DNA from: Leucobacter chromiiresistens
GTDB taxonomy: Bacteria > Actinomycetota > Actinomycetes > Actinomycetales > Microbacteriaceae
Assembly: GCF_900102345.1 (NCBI RefSeq)
Contig: NZ_FNKB01000001.1
Coordinates: 372,001-436,000, forward strand
Length of the DNA stretch: 64,000 bases
Direction of reading: 5' to 3'
Shown here: positions 9,835-18,591 of the stretch, in pieces
Position numbering within the stretch: the stretch's first letter is position 1
Layout: each line of letters begins with the position of its first letter
The notes under the pieces: generated by a model
What the model was told of the DNA's origin: nothing
Seen by the model: only the letters and a program-made list of their open reading frames with translations
Database searches by the model: none
Position numbers and translations under genes: made by a program

Positions 9835-11076
9835 ATGAAGATCGTCATCATCGGCGCCGGCATCGGCGGCCTGCTCACCGCGCTGAGCCTGCACGACGCG
9901 GGCCTCACCGACATCGAGGTGTACGAGCGCTCCGCCGAGATCCGCGGCCTGGGCGTCGGCATCAACCTGCTGCCCCACGCGGTGCGCGAGCTCACCGAAC
10001 TCGGCGTCGTCGATGACATCGCCGCCCTCGGCGTCGAACCCTCGGCGCTCGCCTACTTCAACCGCCACGGCCAGTCGATCTGGGAGGAGCCGCGCGGGCT
10101 CGCCGCGGGCTACGCGTGGCCGCAGCTCTCCGTGCACCGCGGGCGCCTGCAGCTCACCCTCCGCGACCTCGTCGAGCGGCGCATCGGCGACGTGATCCGC
10201 ACCGGGCACCGGGTCGTGTCGGTCGAGGATCGCGCCGACAGCAGCACCGCGCACTTCGAGACGGCGCGCGGCCCGGTCTCGGTCGACGCCGACGTGGTGA
10301 TCGCCGCCGACGGCATCCACTCCGCCGTGCGGGCGGAGCGCTACCCCGACGAGGGGGCGCCCCCGTGGAGCGGGCTCACCCTCTGGCGGGGCGTCGCGAC
10401 CGCCGAGCCGTTCCTCGACGGTCGCACCATGGTGATGGTCGGCGACGGGGAGCAGAAGTTCGTCGCGTACCCGCTCGGGCCGGTCGGGCCCGACGGACGC
10501 ATGCCCATCAACTTCATCGCCGAGCGGCGCGGGGCGGGATCCGGCGAGGTCGACTGGAACCACCCCATCGACCCGCAGCCCATCGTCGACCTCTTCCGGG
10601 AGTGGTCGTTCGACTGGATCGACATCCCCGCACTCATCGCGAGCGCCGATGAGATCCTCGAGTACCCGATGGTCGACCGCGATGCGCTGCCCGGGTGGAC
10701 GTTCGGGCGCACGACCCTCGTCGGCGACGCCGCGCACGCGATGTACCCGAACGGGTCGAACGGCGGCTCGCAGGCGACGCTCGACGCGCGCACCCTCGCC
10801 TTCCACCTCGCGACCGCCGCCTCGCCCGAAGCGGGGCTGCGCGCCTACGAGGCGGATCGCCGCCCCGCGACCGCGGCCCTGCTCGAGCAGACGCGGCAGG
10901 CCGGCCCAGAGAAGGTGATGGTGCTCGCCGCAGAGCGCGCCCCCGAGGGCTTCGCCCACATCCACGACGTGATCGGCCCCGACGAGCTCGAGGAGGTCGC
11001 GACGGCCTACAAGCGGGCCGCCGGCTTCCACCCCACATCGCTGAACGATCGCGCGTCGCTCTCGGTGGTGCGCTGA
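9835..11076 (+). CDS. FAD-dependent monooxygenase (PhzS / salicylate hydroxylase type)
   Basis: 413-residue class A flavoprotein monooxygenase expected to hydroxylate an aromatic or heteroaromatic ring with NAD(P)H and oxygen. The FAD-binding GAGIGG is at 7-12, the DG motif AADGIHSAVR around 158-166, and the GD motif GDAAHAMYPNGSNGG at 297-311. The phrasing GLGVGINLLPHAVRELTELG and GSNGGSQA is typical of the PhzS-like branch, which handles phenazine-like rings. It is cytoplasmic, with no signal peptide. It leads an operon with a MarR gene 3 bp downstream and a DUF3237 gene, so its inducer is probably an aromatic sensed by that MarR protein. Confidence 0.88.
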   Translation: MKIVIIGAGIGGLLTALSLHDAGLTDIEVYERSAEIRGLGVGINLLPHAVRELTELGVVDDIAALGVEPSALAYFNRHGQSIWEEPRGLAAGYAWPQLSVHRGRLQLTLRDLVERRIGDVIRTGHRVVSVEDRADSSTAHFETARGPVSVDADVVIAADGIHSAVRAERYPDEGAPPWSGLTLWRGVATAEPFLDGRTMVMVGDGEQKFVAYPLGPVGPDGRMPINFIAERRGAGSGEVDWNHPIDPQPIVDLFREWSFDWIDIPALIASADEILEYPMVDRDALPGWTFGRTTLVGDAAHAMYPNGSNGGSQATLDARTLAFHLATAASPEAGLRAYEADRRPATAALLEQTRQAGPEKVMVLAAERAPEGFAHIHDVIGPDELEEVATAYKRAAGFHPTSLNDRASLSVVR

Positions 11077-11079
11077 ACG

Positions 11080-11664
11080 ATGGGCGCCGCCGTCGACCCC
11101 GCCCGCCTCGCCGGCGTCATCTCGCCCCTGCGCCGCGCCCTGCTCGCGGCCGCGCGGGCGGCCGGCGACCTGCCCGAGATCCCCGACTCGCAGATCCAGA
11201 TCATCCGCGCCCTGCCCGACGGGGTGGCGCTCGCGCCGAGCGACCTCGCCGACGCCCTGCGCCTCGACCGGTCCACCGTCAGCAACGTGCTCGCGGCGAT
11301 GCAGCGCGCCGGCCTGATCGAGCGCCGACCCGACGCCGCCGACGGCAGGCGCGTGCTGGTGTCGACCTCGGAAGAGGCCCGAATGCTCTTCGCCGCCTAC
11401 GACCGGGCAAGCACGCGCATCCTCGGCGCCTCCCTGGCGGCGCTGCCGGCCCGCGATGCGCACGCCATCGAGACCGCGCTTCCCGCACTCGAACGGCTGC
11501 TCGACGCCCTCCTCGCCGACCGCGGGGTCGAGCAGCCCGAGCAATCGGCCGAGTCCGAGCAGTCGGCCGAGCCCGAGCAGTCGGCCGATCCCGAGCAGCC
11601 GGCCGATCCCGCGCTGCCCGCACCACCCCACCCCGCGAACGACCGAGCATCGGAGCACTCATGA
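11080..11664 (+). CDS. MarR-family transcriptional regulator with acidic C-terminal repeat
   Basis: 194 residues. A winged HTH core lies at about 40-95 (LAPSDLADALRLDRSTVSNVLAAMQRAGLIERRP, then DGRRVLVSTSEEAR in the wing). The last 40 residues are a low-complexity run of EQSAEPEQSADPEQ-type repeats, from a 15-bp DNA repeat, and are unlikely to be structured. It starts 3 bp after the monooxygenase stop and overlaps the next gene by ATGA. It probably represses its own operon through the palindrome at 9774-9792 until an aromatic ligand binds. Confidence 0.87.
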   Translation: MGAAVDPARLAGVISPLRRALLAAARAAGDLPEIPDSQIQIIRALPDGVALAPSDLADALRLDRSTVSNVLAAMQRAGLIERRPDAADGRRVLVSTSEEARMLFAAYDRASTRILGASLAALPARDAHAIETALPALERLLDALLADRGVEQPEQSAESEQSAEPEQSADPEQPADPALPAPPHPANDRASEHS

Positions 11665-12149
11665 CCAGCCGCGCACCCGCACCCCACCCGGCACTGCCCA
11701 CTCCGGGCCTCGAGCACGTGTTCGACGTCTCGGTCGCGCTCGGCGCGATCGAGGATCACGGCGCCACCCGGGCCGGCCACCGCAGGATCATCCCCATTCT
11801 CGGCGGCAGCATCACCGGCGAGGTGAACGCCGAGATTCTCCCCGGCGGCGCCGACTGGCAGATCGTGCGCGCCGACGGGTCGATCGAGATCGACGGACGC
11901 TACTCGGCCCGCACCGACGCCGGCGAACTGCTCTACCTGCAGGCGACGGGCGTGCGCAGCGGCGAGCCGCACGTGCTCGAATCGCTGCTCGCCGGCGAGC
12001 CGGTCGACCCGTCGGAGTACTACTTCCGCACCCTCGTCACGATCGAGACGTCGGCGCCGGCGCTCGCCCACCTCGAGCGCTCGCTGCACCTCGCCGTCGC
12101 CGCGCGCACCGCCGACTCCGTGCGCTACGCCACCTACCGCTTCGTGTAA
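11661..12149 (+). CDS. DUF3237 family protein
   Basis: 162 residues. Typical DUF3237 features are the opening GLEHVFDVSVALG, a middle HRRIIPILGGSITGEVNAEILPG segment, GGADWQIVRADGSIEIDGRY and YFRTLVTIET, consistent with a small beta-barrel. The biochemical role of the family is unknown; members often sit beside ring hydroxylases. ATG 11661 lies within the MarR stop overlap, so it is coupled to the monooxygenase operon, where it may bind or process the oxidised product. No signal peptide or membrane segment. Confidence 0.8.
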   Translation: MTSRAPAPHPALPTPGLEHVFDVSVALGAIEDHGATRAGHRRIIPILGGSITGEVNAEILPGGADWQIVRADGSIEIDGRYSARTDAGELLYLQATGVRSGEPHVLESLLAGEPVDPSEYYFRTLVTIETSAPALAHLERSLHLAVAARTADSVRYATYRFV

Positions 12150-12174
12150 CCGGGCGGCGCAGCGGATCGCCGCA

Positions 12175-13281
12175 TCACTCGCGGCGATCCTGCGTCACCC
12201 GCCGGTGCAGCCGCGCCGTGGCCACCGCGATCGCCGAGCCGATGAGCGTGTCGAGCACCCGCTCCGCGGCGGCCCCCATGAGATCGCCCCCGCCGGCGGC
12301 GGCCCCGGTGAGCAGCAGCACGAGCGGCGTGATGAACACGAGCGCGAGCGCGTAGTTGCGCACCACGACGAGCTCGATGATGAACTGCAGCCCCGTGAGC
12401 AGCAGCACGAGCGCGAACGGGATCGCGCCGAGCGGGGCGATCGCGAGGTACACGCCCGCACCCACGAGGGTGCCCACCGTGCGGTGCAGACCGCGGGCGA
12501 GCGAGTGGCGCCGCACCGCGCTCAGACCGATCACCGCGACGCCCGCCGAGACCGTCCAGTAGGCGCGGTGCGGGTCGATCCAGAGCATCGTGACCGCCGT
12601 GCCCGCGACCGAGACGATGAGAATGCGCAGGATCAGCCGAAGCTCGCCCGACCCCAGCCACGGACCGGGCAGGAGCTCCCCGAGCGGGCGCACCGGCTTC
12701 GCCCGCTCCGACCCCCGCAGCAGGGGGGCGAGCGCGAGCAGATACGAGAACAGCGCACCGCCCGAGAGGGCCGCGATGAGCACCAGCGGCGAATTCACCC
12801 GCTGCCCGTCGACCACCGCCGTGATGTTGCCGGCGAGCCCGTAGCTCAGCACGAAGAACACCGGGCCCGGCGGCCCGAGCCGGAAGGCGAACGACAGCGC
12901 CGACGTCGCCCCCGCGACGACGACGAGTCCGACGCCCAGCAGCACCGGCCACGGCGAGAGCGCCGCCCCGAGCGCCGCTGACGCGATCAGGGCGAGCGCG
13001 ACGAACGGCAGCACCTTCGCGCGCTCCGCGGCGGCGAGGCCCGCGGCGAACAGCGCCACGAAGGCGCCCGCGGCGGTCTGCAGGCCGACCCCCTCGTAGC
13101 CGAGCGCCGTCAGCGCACCGAACGGCACCCCGATCGAGAGTGCGGCGCGCAGCGCGATCCAGAGCCGCGGGCCCGGGCCCGCCGGCATCTCGAAGAGGCT
13201 GCGCACCGCCTTGATCACCGCGGTCGGCGGCGTGCGCCGGTCGGGTCGGGCGGGATCGCCGTCGCCGACCGCTTCCGCCAT
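12175..13281 (-). CDS. FUSC-family integral membrane protein
   Basis: 368 residues with about ten hydrophobic helices in two blocks separated by a hydrophilic linker (about residues 175-210). The C-terminal block carries the FUSC-type segment LRILIVSVAGTAVTMLWIDPHRAYW followed by RRHSLARGLHRTVGTLVGAG, seen in aromatic acid exporter/FUSC-like proteins (AaeB, YccC). The role is probably efflux of aromatic or amphipathic acids; this is family-level inference. GTG/ATG choice: ATG 13281 has GGAGGG at a good distance; an in-frame ATG at 13311 is possible. It converges with the DUF3237 gene. Confidence 0.75.
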   Translation of the reverse strand: MAEAVGDGDPARPDRRTPPTAVIKAVRSLFEMPAGPGPRLWIALRAALSIGVPFGALTALGYEGVGLQTAAGAFVALFAAGLAAAERAKVLPFVALALIASAALGAALSPWPVLLGVGLVVVAGATSALSFAFRLGPPGPVFFVLSYGLAGNITAVVDGQRVNSPLVLIAALSGGALFSYLLALAPLLRGSERAKPVRPLGELLPGPWLGSGELRLILRILIVSVAGTAVTMLWIDPHRAYWTVSAGVAVIGLSAVRRHSLARGLHRTVGTLVGAGVYLAIAPLGAIPFALVLLLTGLQFIIELVVVRNYALALVFITPLVLLLTGAAAGGGDLMGAAAERVLDTLIGSAIAVATARLHRRVTQDRRE

Positions 13282-13355
13282 GCTCGCCCTCCGCCCTTCG
13301 TACCCACCCATTCTTCCAGGTGCGGCGGGTGCGCGTGACCGCGCGGGTGCGGATG

Positions 13356-13442
13356 GTGCGACGACGCTGGCGAGTGCGGCGACGCTGGCGCATGCGGCGA
13401 CGCTGGCGCATGGGCCGGCGCATGCGGCGAAGCGGCTGGCGC
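13356..13442. repeat. Degenerate 18-bp tandem repeat
   Basis: Units at 13356-13373, 13374-13391 and 13392-13409 share the core GCGACGCTGGCG; two shortened or expanded units follow to 13442. It lies upstream of the FUSC gene, between it and the ppgK stop. I see no coding signal, and the repeat would put spaced promoter elements at variable distance if copy number changes. Confidence 0.75.
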
Positions 13443-13469
13443 CGCCACGTCGGCGCGGGCGGAGGCCGC

Positions 13470-14282
13470 CTACGGTGCGGAGTTGGCCGATGCGGGGTCG
13501 AGCGCTTCGGCGGCGAGTCGCGCCGCGCCGATGATGCCCGCGTTGTTGCGCAACCGCGCCGGCACGACCGGCACCGTCACGCCCGGGAACGGGAGGTAGC
13601 TGTCGGAGGCCTTGCTGATGCTGCCGCCCAGCACGAACCGGTCGGGGTTCAGAATCTTCTCGAGATGGCCGATGTACCGGGCGACCCGCGACGCCCACTC
13701 CGCGAGCGTGATGCCCTCCCGCTCGATCACCTTCGCCGCGGTGTGCCGCTCGATCGAGGTGAAGCCGTCGAGCTCCAGGTGCCCGAGCTCGAAGTTCGGC
13801 ACCAGCACGCCGTCTGCGACGAGGGCCGAGCCGATCCCGGTGCCGAAGGTGAGCACCAGCGTCACCCCGGGCAGCCCGCTGACCTCGCCGAACGCGACCT
13901 CGGCGATGCCCGCCGCGTCGGCGTCGTTGACCACGGTGCACGGCGCCTCCACGGCGGCGGAGAGCAGCGCGTGGGCGTCGGTGCCGATCCAGCTGAGGTC
14001 GATGTTCGCCGCCGTGCGCATCACGCCGTCGCGCACCACCCCGGGCAGGGTGACGCCGACCGGCAGCGTCTCGGCGCCGGCGAACCCGCCTGCTGCGAGC
14101 TCGGCGCGGATCGCCGCCGCCATTCGGCCGACCGCCGCCGCGATGTCCGCCGGAGCCCCGCCCGCGGGGGTCGCCACCTTGTGCCGAGCGGTGATCTTGT
14201 CGCCGGTCGCCACGTCGATCGCGGCGCCCTTGATACCCGTGCCCCCGACGTCGATGCCGATGGCTGCGTGCTGCACTCCCAT
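13470..14282 (-). CDS. ppgK: Polyphosphate glucokinase
   Basis: 270 residues, matching actinobacterial PPGK, which phosphorylates glucose to glucose-6-phosphate using polyphosphate and usually ATP. The ROK/ASKHA phosphate loop is DVGGTGIKGA (11-20). The glucose/phosphate region shows TFGTGIGSAL, and NFELGHLELDG replaces the Zn-binding cysteine motif of other ROK proteins, as expected for PPGK. Start ATG 14282 begins the conserved N-terminus; upstream codons overlap the thiolase end. The thiolase stop lies 34 bp upstream, so they may be co-transcribed, although the functions are unrelated. Confidence 0.93.
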   Translation of the reverse strand: MGVQHAAIGIDVGGTGIKGAAIDVATGDKITARHKVATPAGGAPADIAAAVGRMAAAIRAELAAGGFAGAETLPVGVTLPGVVRDGVMRTAANIDLSWIGTDAHALLSAAVEAPCTVVNDADAAGIAEVAFGEVSGLPGVTLVLTFGTGIGSALVADGVLVPNFELGHLELDGFTSIERHTAAKVIEREGITLAEWASRVARYIGHLEKILNPDRFVLGGSISKASDSYLPFPGVTVPVVPARLRNNAGIIGAARLAAEALDPASANSAP

Positions 14283-14316
14283 AGCGGCGAGTGTATCGGC
14301 AGCGGCGTCGGCCCCG

Positions 14317-15489
14317 CTAGACGGCGCGGAGCACGAGCGCGCTGCCCTGCCCGCCGCCCCCGCAGATGCCGACGGCGCCGAGCGACCCGCTGCCGCGCTC
14401 GGCGAGCTGCCGCGCGAGCGTGCCCACGATGCGGGCGCCGGATGCACCGATCGGGTGGCCGAGCGCGATCGCCCCGCCGTGCGGGTTGACGACGGCGGGA
14501 TCGAGCCCAAGCTCCCGGCTCGACTGCACGCCGACCGCGGCGAACGCCTCGTTGATCTCGACGACGGCGAGGTCGGCGGCCGTGGCGCCGCCCGTCTTCG
14601 CGAGGGCGGCCTCGATGGCCCGAGCGGGCTGGGAGTGCAGGTGCGTGTCGGGGCCCGCGACGAACGCGGTCGCCTCCACCGCGGCGAGCGGCGAGAGGCC
14701 GAGGCGCTCGGCGGCCGCCGCGCTCACGATCACGAGCGCGGCGGCGCCGTCGGTGATCTGCGAGGCGTTGCCGGCTGTGATCGTGCCCTCCCGCGAGAAG
14801 GCCGGGCGCAGCCCGGCGAGCGTCTCCGCCGTGGTGTCGGCGCGCACGCCGTCGTCGCTCGCGACCACCGTGTCGCCCCGGCGGGAGGAGACGGTGAACG
14901 GCTCGATCTCGCCCGCGAGGAACTCCGCCGAGGCGGCCGCGCGCTGATGCGAGGCCGCCGCGAAGGCGTCCTGCTCGGCGCGGGTCAGGCCGAGCGGAGC
15001 GTTGCCGGTCTCGGTGAGCGCGCCCATCGCGACCTGATCGAAGGCATCCGACAGGCCGTCGCGGTCGACGGTGTCGACGAGCGTCGCGTCGCCGTACTTG
15101 GTGCCCGCGCGCAGCGGCAGCACGTGGGGCGCGAGCGACATCGACTCCTGCCCGGCGGCGACCACCACCTCGGCCTCGCCGCTCGCGATGAGCCGCACGG
15201 CCTGCGACACGGCCTCGGCGCCCGAGAGGCACACGGCGTTCAGCGTGATCGCGGGCACGCCGAGGGGAATGCCGGCGCCCACCGCGGTCTGGCGGGCGGG
15301 ATTCTGCCCGGCGCCCGCCTGCAGCACCTGGCCGACCACGACGGCGTCGACGTCGGATGAGGCCACCCCAGCCCGCGCGAGCGCGGCGCGCACGGCGTGA
15401 GCGCCCAGCACGGTGGCGGGCTGCGCGGCCAGCTGACCGGTGAAACGGGTGAACGGCGTGCGGGCGTAACCCGCGATGAGTGCGGTCAT
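14317..15489 (-). CDS. Acetyl-CoA acetyltransferase (thiolase)
   Basis: 390-residue thiolase with Cys87 (TLNAVCLSGAEAV), His346 region GHPIGASG, and Cys376 in CGGGGQG. The CGGGGQG form and LNAVCLSG nucleophile context favour the biosynthetic acetoacetyl-CoA thiolase type over PcaF. It could condense two acetyl-CoA to acetoacetyl-CoA, the substrate of the mevalonate-pathway HMG-CoA synthase encoded 41 kb away, or act in short-chain fatty acid turnover. ATG 15489 is preceded by GAGGAG at 8-13 bp. It lies upstream of ppgK in the same direction. Confidence 0.88.
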   Translation of the reverse strand: MTALIAGYARTPFTRFTGQLAAQPATVLGAHAVRAALARAGVASSDVDAVVVGQVLQAGAGQNPARQTAVGAGIPLGVPAITLNAVCLSGAEAVSQAVRLIASGEAEVVVAAGQESMSLAPHVLPLRAGTKYGDATLVDTVDRDGLSDAFDQVAMGALTETGNAPLGLTRAEQDAFAAASHQRAAASAEFLAGEIEPFTVSSRRGDTVVASDDGVRADTTAETLAGLRPAFSREGTITAGNASQITDGAAALVIVSAAAAERLGLSPLAAVEATAFVAGPDTHLHSQPARAIEAALAKTGGATAADLAVVEINEAFAAVGVQSSRELGLDPAVVNPHGGAIALGHPIGASGARIVGTLARQLAERGSGSLGAVGICGGGGQGSALVLRAV

Positions 15490-15551
15490 CGGCTGACTCC
15501 TCGGTGGTGCGGCGAACTGCACCCATCATCGCGCATGCGGCCGACGGGCGC

Positions 15552-15600
15552 GCCGCACACCTGCACGGGCGGTGCGGCCCGGAGTGTGCAGGTGTGCGGC
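15552..15600. repeat. Palindrome with 15-bp perfect arms
   Basis: Arm GCCGCACACCTGCAC (15552-15566) is repeated inverted at 15586-15600, with a 19-nt GC-rich loop. It sits between the divergent thiolase and carboxypeptidase genes. No T-tract follows. Function unknown; an RNA hairpin or a large operator are both possible. Confidence 0.8.
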
Positions 15601-15636
15601 ACGGCCGGGCGGTGCGCCGGCTCCCCCCCCCCTGCT

Positions 15637-15708
15637 TCGGTGAGAGATTCGGCGTCGGTGCGAGGCCCCGGGGGCGAATCGCCTCACGCGCGCCGAATCT
15701 CTCACCGA
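15637..15708. repeat. Palindrome with 18-bp perfect arms
   Basis: The 18-bp arm at 15637-15654 (core GGTGAGAGATTCGG) is exactly inverted at 15691-15708, with a 36-nt loop. It lies 37 bp after the 15552-15600 palindrome and 36 bp before the carboxypeptidase start. The arrangement of two unrelated perfect palindromes in one 255-bp divergent gap is unusual. Confidence 0.8.
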
Positions 15709-15744
15709 CGCGACGGGGTCCCGAAGCGCCCTAGGGTGGATCGG

Positions 15745-17115
15745 GTGAGCTCGACCTCGGCCCCGCATCGCGCCCCGCACCGCGCCCCGCGCCCGCGCAC
15801 GCGCCGCCTCGTCGGCCTCGGCGCCGCGGGCCTCGCGGCACTGCTCGCTCTCGCCTACGCCGTGCTGTGCGCCATCGCGCCACTGCCCGAGCCGGTGGTG
15901 CGCCTCGACGAGCCGGCGACGGCGCGCTTCTCGGCAGACGCCGCGGGGGTGCAGCGCGCCGTCGACGCCGAGCAGCATCCGACGGCGGTGGGCTGGCTGC
16001 ACGACGACGCGGTGTGGACGAACTCCGAGCGCGCGGCGCCCATCGCGAGCATCTCGAAGCTCGTCACGGCGCTCGTCGTGCTCGACGCGCAACCGGTGGA
16101 GGCCGGATCGGACGGCCCGACGCACATCTGGACCGCCGAGGACGCCGCGCGCCAGGCCGAGTACCTGGCCGAGGACGGGGTCGCGTTCCCGATCCCGGTG
16201 GGCACCGAGGTGACGGCCCGCCAGATGCTGCAGCTCGCGCTGGTGCCATCGGCCAACGACTTCGCCGCCGCGTACGCGTACTCGGTGTTCGGCGACGACG
16301 CCGGGTTCCTCGCCGCGGTGCGCGACTGGCAGCAGCGCGCGGGCCTCGCATCGCTCGAACTGCACGAGCCGACCGGCATGGACGAGCGGAACGCCGCGTC
16401 TGCCGCCGACGTGCTGCGCCTCGCGCGCCTTGCGCTCGAGAACGAGACGGTCGCCGAGATCGTGGCGCTGCCCCGCGTCGACCTGCCCTGGGGCATCGGC
16501 ACGGTCGAGAGCACGAATCCGCTGCACGGGGTGCTCGACGGGGTGGTCGGGGTGAAGACCGGGCGCACGAACGCGGCCGGGTACAACCTCGCGGCGGCGC
16601 GCACGAGCGACGCGCTGAGCCGCGAGGTGGTGCAGCTCTCGGTGGTGCTGGGGCGCGACTCCGACGAGGATCGCCTGCGCTCGAGCCTCGACCTGTTCTC
16701 GGCGCTCGACGCGGCGCCCCGGCGACTCGCGATCGTCGAGCCCGGCGAGCGCCTGGGCACCGCCACGACCGTCGACGGCGCCGAGATCCCGATCCTCGCC
16801 GACGGCGGTGCCGACGCCGTGCTGCTGCCCGGCGAGGAGGCGACGCGTACGGCGTCGCTCCGATCCGGCGGGTTCTCGGAGGCGGGCGAGCCCGATGCGG
16901 GGCTCACCGGCGCCGATGCCGCGGCCGGGCGGAGCGTGGGCGCGATCCGCGTCGCCGGTCCCGGGGAGCCGCGAGACCCCGCGGAGCGGGAAGACCCCGC
17001 AGAGCCGGACGCGCCGGCCGACCGCACGGTCGACCTCGTCACCGGAGCCGATGTGGTCGCGCCGAGCTACGGCTGGCGCCTCACCCACCCGCGCGAACTG
17101 TTCACCTGGAGCTGA
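15745..17115 (+). CDS. D-alanyl-D-alanine carboxypeptidase (DacC/PBP5-like serine hydrolase)
   Basis: 456 residues from GTG 15745. Basic N-terminus, then one membrane anchor or uncleaved signal at about 22-44. The penicillin-binding fold shows SxxK as SISK (102-105), SxN as SAN (169-171) and KTG (271-273), so it should trim the terminal D-Ala of peptidoglycan pentapeptides outside the membrane. After about residue 345 comes a beta-rich region and then a Pro/Glu/Ala-rich disordered part (EPRDPAEREDPAEPDAPADR). There is no C-terminal amphipathic anchor like PBP5. It is monocistronic and converges with the M20 gene. Confidence 0.85.
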   Translation: MSSTSAPHRAPHRAPRPRTRRLVGLGAAGLAALLALAYAVLCAIAPLPEPVVRLDEPATARFSADAAGVQRAVDAEQHPTAVGWLHDDAVWTNSERAAPIASISKLVTALVVLDAQPVEAGSDGPTHIWTAEDAARQAEYLAEDGVAFPIPVGTEVTARQMLQLALVPSANDFAAAYAYSVFGDDAGFLAAVRDWQQRAGLASLELHEPTGMDERNAASAADVLRLARLALENETVAEIVALPRVDLPWGIGTVESTNPLHGVLDGVVGVKTGRTNAAGYNLAAARTSDALSREVVQLSVVLGRDSDEDRLRSSLDLFSALDAAPRRLAIVEPGERLGTATTVDGAEIPILADGGADAVLLPGEEATRTASLRSGGFSEAGEPDAGLTGADAAAGRSVGAIRVAGPGEPRDPAEREDPAEPDAPADRTVDLVTGADVVAPSYGWRLTHPRELFTWS

Positions 17116-17172
17116 GGCTCCGGCGAGCGAAGGGGAGGGCCGCGCGTCTCTCGCCGCGCCGCCCGCGAAGCC

Positions 17173-18444
17173 TCAGTCGACGAGCGCGCCGGCGGCGAGC
17201 CGGCGCACGACGCCCGTGAGGTGGTTCGCGCCCGCGACGAGGTCGGCCTCCTCGGTGAACTCGTCGAGACTGTGCGAGATGCCCGCCACGCTCGGCACGA
17301 AGAGCATGACCGTGGGCACGACGTCCTTCATGTTCGTCGAATCGTGGCCGGCCACCGTCATCACCCGATCGTGCGGGAGCCCGAGCTCGGCGGCCACCTC
17401 GCGCGCCAGTTCGACGCCCGCCTCGGAGTAGGGGTTCTGATCCCAGCTGTGCTCGGCGGTGACCGTGATCTCCACCCGATCCTCGCGCTGCACCCGCTCG
17501 ATCGTGCGCTGCAGCGAGGCGTGCGCGGCGCGGATCACGTCGGCGCTCGGCGAGCGCAGGTCGAGCAGCAGCTCCACGTGGCTCGCCACGACGACGGGCG
17601 AGTTGGGGTAGACGTTGAGCTCGCCGCACGCGGTGTGGAGCGCGCCCGGCTCGAACTCGTCGACGAGTTCGCGCGCCGCCACCACGAGCCGGGCGGCTCC
17701 GAGCAGCGCGTCCCGGCGATCGGTCATGAGGGTCGAGCCGCTGTGCGCCTGCGCCCCGGTCACGGAGAACTCGAACTTGTGCGCCGCCCACGTCGCGTTC
17801 ACGAGGCCGATGGTCACTCCGTCCTCCTCCATGCTGCGCCCCTGCTGCACGTGGATCTCGGCGTACGACGCCACCTCGCGGCCCGAATCGCCGCCGAGCA
17901 CATCGCCCGTGCCGCGCTCGCCGATGGCGTCGAGCGCGTCAGCAACGGTCGTGCCGAGCGGGTCGGTAGTCGCGAGCGCCGCGTCGAGGGCCATCTTGCC
18001 GGTGAAGACGGAGCTGCCCATCATCGACGGCTTGAAGCGCGAGCCCTCTTCGTTGAACCAGTTGACGACGGCGAGGTTCAGCCGCGCCGCCGAGGGGTCG
18101 GCCCGCAGCTCGTCGGCGACCCGGAAGCAGGCGTGCGCCGAAGCCATCACGCCGTAGGCGCCGTCGAAGCGGCCCGCGGTCGGCTGCGAGTCGAGGTGCG
18201 ATCCGGTCACCACGTAGGGGGCGCCGGGCACGAGCTCGAGCAGGCCGAACTGGTTGCCGGCGGCGTCGCGCTCGACGGTGAACCCGTGCTGCTCGAGCAG
18301 CTGCGCGAACCACGCCCGCTGCTCCCCGTCGGCCGCGGTCGCGGCCTGGCGGTCGACGCCGTTGGTGCCGGGCACGGCGCCGAACTGCGAGTGCACGGCC
18401 CAGTCGGCGAGAAAGGCCTCATCGTGCTGCTGCGTCATGGTCAT
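17173..18444 (-). CDS. M20 Zn-dependent amidohydrolase (N-carbamoyl amino acid / allantoate amidohydrolase type)
   Basis: 423 residues. The AtzC/AllC-type signature SHLDSQPTAGRFDGAYGV (82-99) supplies His83 and Asp94 for the two metals, and NEEGSRF (131-137) gives the catalytic and ligand glutamates. Later AHSGSTLMTDRRDAL and PTVMLFVPSVAGISHS are typical of hydantoinase-pathway carbamoylases, allantoate amidohydrolases and beta-ureidopropionases. The exact ureide cannot be told. It is the last gene of a same-strand run MHS transporter, ThDP enzyme, amidohydrolase_3, M20 and has its own start 147 bp below the amidohydrolase. Confidence 0.85.
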   Translation of the reverse strand: MTMTQQHDEAFLADWAVHSQFGAVPGTNGVDRQAATAADGEQRAWFAQLLEQHGFTVERDAAGNQFGLLELVPGAPYVVTGSHLDSQPTAGRFDGAYGVMASAHACFRVADELRADPSAARLNLAVVNWFNEEGSRFKPSMMGSSVFTGKMALDAALATTDPLGTTVADALDAIGERGTGDVLGGDSGREVASYAEIHVQQGRSMEEDGVTIGLVNATWAAHKFEFSVTGAQAHSGSTLMTDRRDALLGAARLVVAARELVDEFEPGALHTACGELNVYPNSPVVVASHVELLLDLRSPSADVIRAAHASLQRTIERVQREDRVEITVTAEHSWDQNPYSEAGVELAREVAAELGLPHDRVMTVAGHDSTNMKDVVPTVMLFVPSVAGISHSLDEFTEEADLVAGANHLTGVVRRLAAGALVD

Positions 18445-18591
18445 CCTTACGTGGTGTGCTGTGCTGCGGAGCGGGGTGCCGGGGCTGCGGGGCGGGGTGC
18501 CGGCGCGGGTGCGGCTGCGGGACGGGTGCCGGGGCGGGGTGCCGAGGCCGGCGGGATCGGGGCGCTGCGGCTCGTGCCGATCCCGGGCGGC

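Noticed and set aside
13282..13941. N-terminal extension of the FUSC protein
   Set aside because: The upstream frame is Arg-rich repeat DNA that overlaps ppgK antisense; GGAGGG before ATG 13281 marks the start.
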